In this document: one piece after another, positions 25,126-34,023 of the stretch
Numbering within the stretch: the first letter of the stretch is position 1
Layout of the letters: each line of letters begins with the position of its first letter
Source: Kitasatospora sp. CB01950
GTDB lineage: Bacteria; Actinomycetota; Actinomycetes; Streptomycetales; Streptomycetaceae
DNA length: 64,000 nucleotides
Assembly (NCBI RefSeq): GCF_001905465.1
Contig: NZ_LISX01000003.1
Span: 62,001-126,000, forward strand
Reading direction: 5' to 3'
Made by a program: the position numbers and the translations under genes
The notes under the pieces: generated by a model
Told to the model about the DNA's origin: nothing
Database searches by the model: none
What the model saw: only the letters and a program-made list of their open reading frames with translations

Positions 25126-25380
25126 GACATCCACGGTGGCTCGGATGTAGACGCGTCGGTGTCGCCGCAGGCCGACACCGGCCACCCGCCGCCGACGGGT
25201 CACCCGTGCTGCCGCGAGGCACGCCGTGGCACTGAAGCAGAGCGCAGCGGCCCAGTCACAGGCCGAGACGCATCGTGTCCAAGCCATGACGCAGTGTGTA
25301 TCAAGCCACTTTGCCGTCAACTCCCCCCGGCCGGAACGTCCATGGTCATCCTGGAACGTTCGTCACCGACCGAGGGGAGA

Positions 25381-28300
25381 ATGGTGGACGTTCAACGGCT
25401 GCATGCGCGGAATCCGGAGGTCATCGGGCAGACTGCCGCGCTGCTCGGATTCCTGCGCGAAGTGGTGCAGAGCGGGACGCAGCGGGCCCGGGACACGCGT
25501 ACCTGGGAACAGTTGTGGCTGAGCGACCTGCCCGGTGCGATCTCGCGGCCGACCGATCAGGAGGACCGGCCGCTGTTGGTGCTCGACCATGTGCCGCAGA
25601 GCGCACCGCCCGACGTACCTGCCGAACTGCGCGACTGGATCGACCAGTCGGCCTGCGAAGACCCGGACGGCGGCGACCCGCCGCTCGCCGAGCGCGGCCC
25701 GGAACGCAGCCGCGCCGAGGTGGAGCTCTGGCAGGACACCGGTGAGACGGTGGAGCGGGAGGCCGCCGACGAGGTGCTGCGCTCGTACGCCAACTGGCTG
25801 AGCCGCTGGCGGCGGTGGGCCGAACGCGAGCGCTCCGAGCGGCCGCTGCGCGCGCTGTACGAGACCCTGTACCGCTGGCACCAGCGTCTGGTGCAGCAGG
25901 ACGATCAGGTCGAACTCGTCCTCGGAACAGGCCTGTTGACCTGGAGCGAGCCTCGCGGCACAGCCCTGCACCGGCACATCTTCACCCGCCGGGTCATCAC
26001 CCACGTCGACCGCCGGACCGCCCGGATCACCGTCCAGGTCACCGCTGACGGTGAGATGCGCCTGGAGGACCAGGACTTCCTGGACACCGACGACGGCCTG
26101 GTGCAGGAGCGCTCCACTGCGCTCGCCGAGGAACTCTCCGCCAACCCCGTGCACCCGCTCGGCGAGGCGGCCCTGGAGTGCCTGACCCGCTGGCAGGAAC
26201 TCGTCCTGCCCCGACCGGTGTCCTTCAACGCCGGCTGGCGTCCCCCGGCTGCGCCCGACTCGGGCCTGCGATTGACCTTCGCGCCCGCCCTGATGTTGCG
26301 GCCGCTGAACCGCAACGCGGTGCTGCGCTGCTATGAGCGGATCGCCCAGTCCGTGGTGTCCGAACGTCAAGCCCCGCTCGGGCTGGCTCAGTTGGTGATG
26401 AACCTCAATCCGCAGGAGCGGGCGGCCTGGAGCGACACGCCCACCCGGGGCCTGTTCGACGAGGATCCGCTGTTTCCGCTCAAGACCAATGCCCAACAGC
26501 GTGCCGTCCTGGACCGCCTGCAGCGCGACACCGGCGTGGTGGTCCAGGGACCGCCCGGGACCGGCAAGACCCACACCATCGCCAACCTGCTCAGCGCCCT
26601 GCTCGCCCAGGGGCAGCGGGTTCTGGTCACCAGCGCCCGCGACCACGCCCTGACCGTGCTTCGGGACAAACTGCCGCCCGCCATCCGCGACCTGTGCGTC
26701 CTGCTGCTGTCCGGGGCGCGGCAGGACGGCGCGAGCGAGCTCGAGCGCACCGTCAACGCGCTCAGTGACCAGGCCGCCTCCGGCGACCCCGCCCAACTGC
26801 GCGACGAGATCCGACGGTTGACCAAGAGCCGGCAAGAGCTGCAGAGCCGCCAGAAGCTCCTCACCGAGAAGATCATCGCGCTGCGGGAAGCCGAGCTCTA
26901 CCAGCACCCCGAGGTCGCGCCAGGCTACTCCGGCACCCTCGCCACGATCGTGCAGCGTGTCCAGGACGCCGCGCCCGCGCTGGAATGGATCGGCAGCCTG
27001 TCCGATCGGGCGCCCGCCCGGCCGCCGCTCACCCCCGTCGAAGCCGAGGAACTGCTCGTCCTGCTCCGTGACGGCGCCGCCGGTCAGAACCTCGGCCCGC
27101 TGCCGCCCGCTCCGAGCCTGCTGCCAACCCCCGGCCAGGTCGCCACCGCCATCGCCGACGCCCGGCCCACCGTCTCCGGACTGTCCGACGAGGCCACTGC
27201 GCTCCGCGCCAGACTCGCCACCCTCGACACTCCCACCACCGACCATCTGGTGGCGCTGCTCGAGGCCGGACGTGGCCTTCTGCACCGCCTCGGAGTGCCC
27301 TGGGACGCCCGACGGTGGGGTGACACCGAGTGGACCCGGCGTGCTCTGGCCGACCGGCTGGCCCGCCGTCGTTACAACCTGTGGCAGCGCGTGGTGGAAG
27401 CCGAGCCCGTACTCGCCGACACTGCCAACGCCCTGGCCTCGGTCGGCGTCCGGACCGTCACCCTGCCGTCCGGCCTCACCGCCGAGCAGGCCAACCGGAT
27501 CGCCGCCGCCGTCCCCGAACTGCACAGGCACCTCGCCGGACCACGGACCCTGCGCGGACTGTTCGCCCCCAGGACGCTGCGTGAGGCCGAGGACCTCGTG
27601 GCCGGCTGCCGGGTCGACGGCCGTACGCCCGCCAGCCCCGCCGATCTCGACGCGGTCCTCACCCACCTGCGCGCCCACCTGACCCTGGAGACCGTCACCG
27701 TCCGCTGGGCGCAGGCCGGTGCACCACTCGACGACGGTCCGCTCGAGGTGCGCCTCGCCGACCTTCAGGAACGTTACCGGCACCTTGCCACGATCACCGG
27801 CTTCGGCGGGCTGCGCGAACGGATCGACGAGCTGCTCGTCGGCCGCTCGATGTTCCTCGACCTGACCAGGCCCCAGGCCTGGCAGGACTTCACCTCCGCG
27901 GTCACCGCGATGTCCGGCCGACAGCGTGCCGAGGGGGCCGTCGAACGGCTGGCCGGCTGGGAGCGGGCGCTGCGTGCGCCCGCCGACGGATCACCCCCCA
28001 CCCCCGAGTCACTTGCCATGGCGCAAGCCGTCGCGGACCGCGACCTCGACCGCTACACCAAGGAACTCGACGCCTACGCCGCCGCCCACAGCCGGCAGCA
28101 GCGCGGCCAACGCTGCATCCACTTGCTCGACGCGCTCGCCGCCGCATCCCCCGCCCTGGCCGGACGGCTTGCCGACGAATGCCTCGACCCGGAGTGGCCG
28201 CAGCGACTCGCCCGCCTCGACGATGCCTGGGCCTGGGCCGCGGCCTGCCGGTTCGTCGAGGACGAGCGCGCCCCCGGCCGGGAGCAGCGCCTGGACGCCG

Positions 28301-29964
28301 AACTGACCGAGCACGAAGCGAAGCTGGAGGAGTTGACCGGCGATCTGGCCGCCGCCAAGGGCCGGCTGCACTGCCTGGAGCGGATGACCAACGAACAGCG
28401 CTCCGCCCTCCAGGCATACCGCTCGCACATGGCGTCGTACGGCAAGGGCACCGGCAAGAGCGCCGCGCAGTTCGGGGCCGCCGCACGCAGCGCCATGCAG
28501 ATCGCGCAGAGCGCCGTCCCGGCCTGGGTGATGCCGATCTCCCGGGTCGCCGAAATGATCGAGCCCCACCAGGACGCCTTCGACGTGGTGATCGTCGACG
28601 AGGCCAGCCAGGCCGGCATGGACGCCCTGTTCCTGCTCTGGCTGGCACCCCGGATCATCGTGGTCGGCGACGACAAGCAGTGCACCCCGCCGGTCACCGG
28701 ATTCGGCCGCACCCAGCAGATCCAGGACCGGCTGGCCGCACATCTCCCGGATGTGCCACGGCACTTGAGGCAGCTGTACATGCCGCACTCGAACCTCTAC
28801 CAGCTGCTGTCCACGTTCTTCCCGTCCACCATCCGGCTCCAGGAGCACTTCCGCTGCATGCCGGAGATCATCGGCTGGTCCTCCGCCACCTTCTACAACC
28901 CGCCCGGGCTGATCCCGCTGCGCCAGTACGGCGGTGACCGACTCGACCCTCTGCTGACCCACTACGTCGCGGACGGTGTCGCCGAAGGCCGCGACCAGCG
29001 GATCCGCAACCACAAGGAGGCCGAGGCCATCGTCGACTGCCTCGCCGAACTCACTGCCGACCCCGCCTACGAGGGCCGGACCATGGGCGTCATCGTGCTC
29101 CAGGGCGGCTATGGGGCCCAGGTGAAACTGCTGGAACAGCTGATCGAACAGCGGATTCCCGCCCCCGTTCGGGAGAAGCACCGGATTCGGGTCGGTGCCG
29201 CAGCGATGTTCCAGGGCGACGAACGCCACGTCATCCTGCTGTCGATGGTGGTCGACCGGGTCCGCAAGATCGCCGGTGGCCTGCGCAGCGAACAGCAGGC
29301 CTACAACGTCGCCGCCAGCCGGGCCCAGGACCAGATGCGGCTGTTCTACTCCGTGCCGCCCGACCAGCTGAAGACCGGAGACCTGCGGCTCAACCTGCTG
29401 TCCTACATGCAGAACCCACCTGCCGCCCTCGCCGAACTCGACGACATCGGCCCGGTGCTTCCCGACGTGCCGTGCAAGCCCTTCGACTCACTGTTCGAAC
29501 AGCAGGTCTACCTGCGGATCAAGGAACGCGGCTACCACGTAGTCCCGCAGTACCCCGCCGGCAACAAGCGGATCGATCTGGTCGTCGTCGGCGCCCGCGG
29601 CCGCCTCGGCGTCGAGTGCGACGGCGACCGCTACCACTCCACCCTCGAACAACTCCGCCACGACCAGCAGCGCGACCGTGAACTCCAGCGTGTCGGCTGG
29701 CGGTTCTGGCGAATCCCGGAGAGCGAGTTCCGCTTCGACCCGGAGCAGGCCCTGGCCGGCCTGTGGCAGGAACTCGAGCGCCAGGGCATCCGGCCCGCCA
29801 ACTACCACCAGCTGCGCCCCGCCACCGTCCCCGACGAGACCTGGTCGCCGCTGCTGCTGCCCGAACCGGGCGACGAGCAGGCAGAGGAGGAGGCGGAGAC
29901 CACCGACCGTACCTCCGACACCGACACCGACAGCACCAGCACCACTGACACCGAAGGAAAATGA
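25381..29964 (+). CDS. SF1 helicase with C-terminal Vsr/DUF559-like nuclease
   Basis: A 1527-residue protein. After an N-terminal part of unknown fold (1-360), helicase domain 1 has Walker A GPPGTGKTHT (Lys396). A long helical insertion (about 560-1030) splits the helicase, then come Walker B DVVIVDEASQAG (Asp1073-Glu1074), VVGDDKQCTPP, RLQEHFRCMPEI, FQGDERHVILLS and YNVAASRAQDQMRLF. This is the UPF1/COG1112 type. At 1365-1480 a PD-(D/E)xK-type nuclease shows Asp1399 in RIDLVVV and Glu1412 in GVECDGDRYHS, with a WRFWRIPESEF motif as in Vsr-like proteins. An acidic Asp/Thr tail ends it. Such proteins occur in phage defence. The start could also be GTG 25384. It is coupled to the next gene. Confidence 0.85.
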   Translation: MVDVQRLHARNPEVIGQTAALLGFLREVVQSGTQRARDTRTWEQLWLSDLPGAISRPTDQEDRPLLVLDHVPQSAPPDVPAELRDWIDQSACEDPDGGDPPLAERGPERSRAEVELWQDTGETVEREAADEVLRSYANWLSRWRRWAERERSERPLRALYETLYRWHQRLVQQDDQVELVLGTGLLTWSEPRGTALHRHIFTRRVITHVDRRTARITVQVTADGEMRLEDQDFLDTDDGLVQERSTALAEELSANPVHPLGEAALECLTRWQELVLPRPVSFNAGWRPPAAPDSGLRLTFAPALMLRPLNRNAVLRCYERIAQSVVSERQAPLGLAQLVMNLNPQERAAWSDTPTRGLFDEDPLFPLKTNAQQRAVLDRLQRDTGVVVQGPPGTGKTHTIANLLSALLAQGQRVLVTSARDHALTVLRDKLPPAIRDLCVLLLSGARQDGASELERTVNALSDQAASGDPAQLRDEIRRLTKSRQELQSRQKLLTEKIIALREAELYQHPEVAPGYSGTLATIVQRVQDAAPALEWIGSLSDRAPARPPLTPVEAEELLVLLRDGAAGQNLGPLPPAPSLLPTPGQVATAIADARPTVSGLSDEATALRARLATLDTPTTDHLVALLEAGRGLLHRLGVPWDARRWGDTEWTRRALADRLARRRYNLWQRVVEAEPVLADTANALASVGVRTVTLPSGLTAEQANRIAAAVPELHRHLAGPRTLRGLFAPRTLREAEDLVAGCRVDGRTPASPADLDAVLTHLRAHLTLETVTVRWAQAGAPLDDGPLEVRLADLQERYRHLATITGFGGLRERIDELLVGRSMFLDLTRPQAWQDFTSAVTAMSGRQRAEGAVERLAGWERALRAPADGSPPTPESLAMAQAVADRDLDRYTKELDAYAAAHSRQQRGQRCIHLLDALAAASPALAGRLADECLDPEWPQRLARLDDAWAWAAACRFVEDERAPGREQRLDAELTEHEAKLEELTGDLAAAKGRLHCLERMTNEQRSALQAYRSHMASYGKGTGKSAAQFGAAARSAMQIAQSAVPAWVMPISRVAEMIEPHQDAFDVVIVDEASQAGMDALFLLWLAPRIIVVGDDKQCTPPVTGFGRTQQIQDRLAAHLPDVPRHLRQLYMPHSNLYQLLSTFFPSTIRLQEHFRCMPEIIGWSSATFYNPPGLIPLRQYGGDRLDPLLTHYVADGVAEGRDQRIRNHKEAEAIVDCLAELTADPAYEGRTMGVIVLQGGYGAQVKLLEQLIEQRIPAPVREKHRIRVGAAAMFQGDERHVILLSMVVDRVRKIAGGLRSEQQAYNVAASRAQDQMRLFYSVPPDQLKTGDLRLNLLSYMQNPPAALAELDDIGPVLPDVPCKPFDSLFEQQVYLRIKERGYHVVPQYPAGNKRIDLVVVGARGRLGVECDGDRYHSTLEQLRHDQQRDRELQRVGWRFWRIPESEFRFDPEQALAGLWQELERQGIRPANYHQLRPATVPDETWSPLLLPEPGDEQAEEEAETTDRTSDTDTDSTSTTDTEGK

Positions 29965-30809
29965 TGAGCGCCGCACGTATCCTGCCCGACAGCCCGCTGC
30001 TCGACGAGAAGACCATCACCGAACTCTCGCGGGTGGTCATCGGCGAGGACGACCTCTACTACCGCAGGGGCTACGAGATTGCCGGATTCCTCCGCCGGGC
30101 CGGCTGGCAGGACGTCTCCGAGTACGACGGCCAGTTCCGCCGCGAGTGGGCGCTCGAACTGCTCATGGGCCGCCGCGACCAGCCCGCCGAGATCGAGAAG
30201 GTCCTGCTCCGGCTGGCCGACGCCCGCGAATACCTGGACGAGCCGGAACTGCTCGCCGACGTGGTGACCGCCGTCAACTCTTTTCTGATCCACGAGGGTT
30301 ACCGCCTGGAGGCCGCCGGTGGCGGTCCCCGCCTGCTGCCCTGCGACCCGGCCCTCGCCCATCCCTCCGAGTACGGCGCCTCGGAGCTCAAGGCCGCGAT
30401 GACCGACATCATCGCCGACCCCGCCATGGCGCTCCTCCTCCAACGGCGGCTCGACGAAGCCCGCACCTGCTATGCCAACGGCGCACACGTTGCGGCTTTG
30501 GTGATGCTCGGCAGCCTGCTGGAAGGCGTCCTGCTCCAGGTGGTGGTGGAACGCGACCAGTCCCTGTTGGGCAACACCTCGGTGCGGAACGTGAGGTTCG
30601 AGGCGCTCATCGACATGTGCCACAAGGAAGGCTGGCTCGACGCGGACGCCCAGAAGTTCAGCCACGTACTGCGTCGCTACCGCAACTTCGTCCACCCCGC
30701 CGCCGAGGCCAACGAGTCGAGCCGGCCCGACCGGGACACCCTCGGCATCGGCTGGCAGGTCGTCAACGCTGCCCTCAACGACCTCGCCGCCTCGGCGTCC
30801 GCCCGGTAA
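29964..30809 (+). CDS. HEPN-like protein coupled to the helicase-nuclease
   Basis: A 281-residue protein whose ATG overlaps the helicase stop (ATGATGA), with GAAGGAAA upstream. The N-terminal 130 residues are unassigned. The C-terminal half (about 145-270) is helical, with AHVAALVMLGSLLEGVLLQ and the motif LRRYRNFVHP, which matches the R-x(4-6)-H signature of HEPN ribonuclease domains. A role as an RNase effector or partner of the helicase-nuclease is inferred from the coupling. A bidirectional terminator follows. Confidence 0.65.
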   Translation: MSAARILPDSPLLDEKTITELSRVVIGEDDLYYRRGYEIAGFLRRAGWQDVSEYDGQFRREWALELLMGRRDQPAEIEKVLLRLADAREYLDEPELLADVVTAVNSFLIHEGYRLEAAGGGPRLLPCDPALAHPSEYGASELKAAMTDIIADPAMALLLQRRLDEARTCYANGAHVAALVMLGSLLEGVLLQVVVERDQSLLGNTSVRNVRFEALIDMCHKEGWLDADAQKFSHVLRRYRNFVHPAAEANESSRPDRDTLGIGWQVVNAALNDLAASASAR

Positions 30810-30824
30810 TCGCCGAAATATCAG

Positions 30825-30859
30825 AACGGGTGGCCGCCGCAGGGGCGGGGCCACTCGTT
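30825..30859. terminator. Terminator between convergent genes
   Basis: AACGGGTGGCC (30825-30835) pairs with GGCCACTCGTT (30849-30859) with one mismatch, followed on the plus strand by TTTTTC. It closes the helicase-nuclease operon and may also serve the minus-strand membrane protein gene. Confidence 0.75.
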
Positions 30860-30866
30860 TTTCTCG

Positions 30867-31160
30867 TTAGTCGGTGAATGCGCCGGCTATCAGCGCGGCC
30901 GCGGCGAAGACGATGATGGTGCAGGCGAGGGTGACGCCGAGCATGGCCAGGGCGGTGATGGGGGTGGAGAGCTTCTTCTTGGCGATGGCGGAGTTGCTGA
31001 GCGAGCCGAGGGCGCCGATCGCGCCGCCGATTGCGCCGCCGAGGAAGAGCAGGGCGAGGGGCAGGAGGGTGAGGACGAGTTGCCAGCCGCGCAGGTGGCC
31101 GAAGCGGCCGCCCTTGGCGATGGTGGCGTTGAGCGGAGGGATGGGGGGCTGCTTGGTCAT
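30867..31160 (-). CDS. Small two-helix membrane protein
   Basis: A 97-residue protein with two predicted membrane helices (LVLTLLPLALLFLGGAIGGA at about 28-50, and the region around 68-92), joined by a Lys-rich loop (IAKKKLSTP). It starts MTKQPPIPPLN. No family is recognised. The ribosome site is weak. It is convergent with the helicase-nuclease operon and divergent from the S1-like gene. Confidence 0.6.
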   Translation of the reverse strand: MTKQPPIPPLNATIAKGGRFGHLRGWQLVLTLLPLALLFLGGAIGGAIGALGSLSNSAIAKKKLSTPITALAMLGVTLACTIIVFAAAALIAGAFTD

Positions 31161-31304
31161 GGGGAGGCTTTCTTGAGTGCAGGGGGGGGCTGGCATTGCG
31201 TCGGGCAGGGAAGAGGATTCCTGTTTGTGGTCGCCGAATTGGCGGCGACTTTCGGTGGGTGAGGGTATCAGTCGGCCGGCGGCCGGGATTCCGGGGAGGA
31301 TGCG

Positions 31305-31784
31305 GTGAAGAGTTCGGACTTCGCCAAGGGTGACCTCGTGGAGTGCGTGGTGGTCGCGCATCGGCACTACGGCCCCAACGCGCGCACGGTGGCGGGTGGC
31401 GTGCCCGGCTTCATCGACTCGATGGACGTCTCGGACGACCCTGCGGACCGTGACTGGCCGCCGGTCGGGCGGCGGCTGGCCTGCCTGGTGCTGGGGGACA
31501 CCAAGGACGGGCGGCTGCGGCTGAGTTGTCGGCCGCGGGACGTCGAGCTCGGCAGGTCCGTCGCGGATGTGGTGGCGACGGTGGCTGCGTGGCGGACGGT
31601 GTGCGATGCGGAGGACGAGGTCGTCGTGGGCGAGTTCCTGCTGACGGCCGATGCCGGGCCGACGTTGCGGTGGGCCCTGCGTCACCCCGCCGGCGCGTGG
31701 CGAACGCGGGCGGAGGCAATGGTCGAACGAGGGCCGGAGGGCTTGCCATTGTGCCCCGTAGGTGGGGAACGGCCGTGCGGGTGA
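31305..31784 (+). CDS. S1-like OB-fold protein
   Basis: A 159-residue protein beginning at GTG after GGGGAGGA. The first 80 residues follow the S1 RNA-binding pattern: KGDLVECVVVAHRHYG, GVPGFIDSMDVS, PPVGRRLACLVLGDTKDGRLRLS. The remaining half is not recognised. A role in RNA binding is inferred from the fold only. It lies alone between a divergent membrane protein gene and the disulfide reductase gene. Confidence 0.55.
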   Translation: MKSSDFAKGDLVECVVVAHRHYGPNARTVAGGVPGFIDSMDVSDDPADRDWPPVGRRLACLVLGDTKDGRLRLSCRPRDVELGRSVADVVATVAAWRTVCDAEDEVVVGEFLLTADAGPTLRWALRHPAGAWRTRAEAMVERGPEGLPLCPVGGERPCG

Positions 31785-31920
31785 GGCGAATTGGGGAAAT
31801 GGTGGAGCGGGGGGGGAATCGAGGGGGCGAGGTCTGGCCGCGCACCGGCCCGGCCAGGGTGGGCGGGCGGTGTTCCGTGAGGCGAGTGGGTTCGGGGCGG
31901 GCCGTGGTGTACGAATGGGC

Positions 31921-31935
31921 GTGACGGGGCGTCAC
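31921..31935. promoter_or_regulatory. GTGACG-GGG-CGTCAC palindrome
   Basis: A perfect 15-base inverted repeat 49 bases before the start of the flavoprotein disulfide reductase gene. It is a candidate operator in that promoter region; the regulator is unknown. Confidence 0.4.
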
Positions 31936-31983
31936 GAGCGCAGTGTGTGACGCGGATCGACGGATGCGGGAGGGCAGCGGCTG

Positions 31984-33417
31984 ATGGGTGCGGACGGCGA
32001 CAGCTACGACCTGGTGGTGCTCGGGGCGGGGCCGACGGGGGAGAACCTGGCGGACCGGGCTCGGGCCGGCGGGCTGACGGTCGCGATCGTCGAGCACGAA
32101 CTGGTGGGCGGTGAGTGCTCGTACTGGGCGTGCATGCCCAGCAAGGCGCTGCTGCGGCCGGCGGCCGCGCTCGCGGACGCCCGGCGGCTGGCCGGGACGC
32201 GGGAGGCCGTTCGCGGGCAGTTGGACGCGGGGGCGGTGCTGAAGCGGCGGGACGAGTTCGCGTCGCACTGGAAGGACGACGGGCAGGTCGCCTGGCTGGA
32301 GTCCGTCGGCGTCGACCTGGTGCGCGGGCACGGGCGGCTCGACGGCGAGCGGCGCGTCACCGTCGAGACCCCCGACGGCGGGCGACGCACCCTCACCGCC
32401 CGGCACGCCGTCGCCGTCTGCACCGGCACCCGGGCCGCGCTGCCCGACCTGCCCGGGCTGGCCGAGGCCAAGGTGTGGACCAGCCGGGAGGCCACCTCGG
32501 CAAGCAGCGTGCCGGGGCGGCTCGCGGTGGTCGGCGGCGGCGTCGTCGCGGTCGAAATGGCTTGCGCCTGGCGGGCGTTGGGCAGCGAGGTCACGCTGCT
32601 GGTGCGCGGCGACCGACTGCTCGACCGGACCGAGGACTTCGCCGGGCAACTGGTCGCCGACGGCCTGCGCGAGGCCGGCGTCGACATCCGGCTCGGCGTC
32701 TCCGCCACCGCCGTGCACCGCGCCGACGACGGCACCCTCACCCTCGACCTGTCCGACGGCACCCGACTGCCCGCCGACGAAGCCCTGTTCGCCACCGGGC
32801 GCGTCCCCAACACCGCCGACCTCGGCCTGGCCACCGTCGGCCTCACCCCCGGCCACTGGATCACCACCGACGACACCGGCGTCGCCACCGACGTCCCCGG
32901 CGGCTGGCTGTACGCCGCCGGCGACGTCAACCACCGTGCGCTGCTCACCCACCAGGGCAAGTACCAGGGCCGGATCTTCGGACAGGCGATCGCCGACCGC
33001 GCCGCCGGCCGCCCGCTCGACCTCGCGCCCTGGGGCCGCAGCGTCGCCACCGCCGACCGCACCGCCGTCCCGCAGGTCGTCTTCACCGACCCCGAGGTCG
33101 CCGCCGTCGGCCTGACCTGGCGCCAGGCCGAGGACGCCGGCCTGCGGGTGCGCGCCGTCGACTACGAACTCGGCAACGTGTCCGGCGCCGCGCTGTACGC
33201 CGACGGCTACCGGGGCCGCGCCCGCGCCGTCGTCGACCTCGACCGGGAGACGCTGGTCGGCGTGACGTTCGTCGGCCCGGGCGTCGCGGAACTGCTGCAC
33301 TCCGCCACAGTCGCCATCGTGGGAGAGGTGCCGCTGTCGCGCCTGTGGCACGCCGTCCCCGCGTACCCGACGATCAGCGAGGTGTGGCTGCGGCTGCTGG
33401 AGACCTACCGGGGCTGA
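31984..33417 (+). CDS. FAD-dependent pyridine nucleotide-disulfide oxidoreductase
   Basis: A 477-residue class I flavoprotein disulfide reductase. FAD binding: VVLGAGPTGENLADRA. Redox-active disulfide: GGECSYWACMPSK (a CxxxxC pair). NAD(P) site: LAVVGGGVVAVEMA. Second FAD motif: YAAGDVN. The dimerisation domain ends AYPTISEVWLRLLE, where the catalytic His of the usual HPTxSE motif is replaced by Tyr, so it is unlikely to be a standard lipoamide dehydrogenase. The true substrate (mycothiol-related or a quinone) is not evident. It begins at ATG with a weak GGGCAG site. Confidence 0.82.
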   Translation: MGADGDSYDLVVLGAGPTGENLADRARAGGLTVAIVEHELVGGECSYWACMPSKALLRPAAALADARRLAGTREAVRGQLDAGAVLKRRDEFASHWKDDGQVAWLESVGVDLVRGHGRLDGERRVTVETPDGGRRTLTARHAVAVCTGTRAALPDLPGLAEAKVWTSREATSASSVPGRLAVVGGGVVAVEMACAWRALGSEVTLLVRGDRLLDRTEDFAGQLVADGLREAGVDIRLGVSATAVHRADDGTLTLDLSDGTRLPADEALFATGRVPNTADLGLATVGLTPGHWITTDDTGVATDVPGGWLYAAGDVNHRALLTHQGKYQGRIFGQAIADRAAGRPLDLAPWGRSVATADRTAVPQVVFTDPEVAAVGLTWRQAEDAGLRVRAVDYELGNVSGAALYADGYRGRARAVVDLDRETLVGVTFVGPGVAELLHSATVAIVGEVPLSRLWHAVPAYPTISEVWLRLLETYRG

Positions 33418-33424
33418 CGAGGAG

Positions 33425-33804
33425 TCACGAGCGCAGGCGCGGCACGACCAGGCGGGCCAACGCCTGTTCGGCCGCGGCCTCCGCCGCGGCGTTGGTCGGG
33501 CCCGAGTCGCTGCGGTCGGCAACCGCCTCGATGGCGAAATGGGCGGCGCCGATCGTGAACAGCAGCTCGGGCATCCGCCCGTCCTCCCGGTAGGTGGTGA
33601 GGACGGCGCTGTCGCCGATGCCCGCCACCGGCTCCACCTTCAGGTCCGGGTTCGTCGTGCACCGGAGGGCGAGGAAGGCGAGGAGGACGAGGAGGGCGGG
33701 GAGGGCGGGGACGAAGCCGGCGTGGAGGAGCAGGCCGTCGCAGCCAGCCCGGTGAGCAGCAGTCCGGCCGTCAGCAGGCCCCGCCGACCGTCGAAGTGCA
33801 CCAT
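33425..33804 (-). pseudogene. Lipoprotein gene broken by a frameshift
   Basis: The start at 33804 gives a lipoprotein signal (LTAGLLLTGLAATACSS) and a Ser/Pro-rich linker that ends early at 33640. The downstream frame to 33425 encodes a good C-terminal domain (DLKVEPVAGIGDSAVLTT, ELLFTIGAAHFAIEAVAD) resembling DUF3558-type lipoproteins, but it has no start. The break lies in a purine-rich CGAGGA-type repeat (about 33665-33720), where strand slippage is likely. It is either a pseudogene, a sequencing error or a phase-variable gene. Confidence 0.65.
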
Positions 33805-34023
33805 CGTCCCTCCCGAAGAACCCGACGCAGCACGGTTGGTGCACCACGGTAGCCGCGCCCGGCGACGGCCCCGGCCCGGTGGGAGGATTTCGCGCCATTG
33901 CGGCGCGGTGACGGCAAGTGACAATCGTCCGCCGCCCGTTGATCGCGTCACGCCCGGTGTGTGAGCGTGACGGGAACGGAACGGGCGGCCATGCGGGGTC
34001 GCCGCCGCGCAAGGAGGAACCCG

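Noticed and set aside
24302..30809. Horizontal acquisition of the defence-like locus judged by base composition
   Set aside because: Base composition and codon use look like the neighbours by eye, and no integrase, tRNA or direct-repeat ends are seen, so I make no claim of recent transfer.
33640..33804. Programmed ribosomal frameshift in the lipoprotein gene
   Set aside because: No slippery heptamer followed by a structure is visible; replication slippage in the repeat is a simpler explanation.
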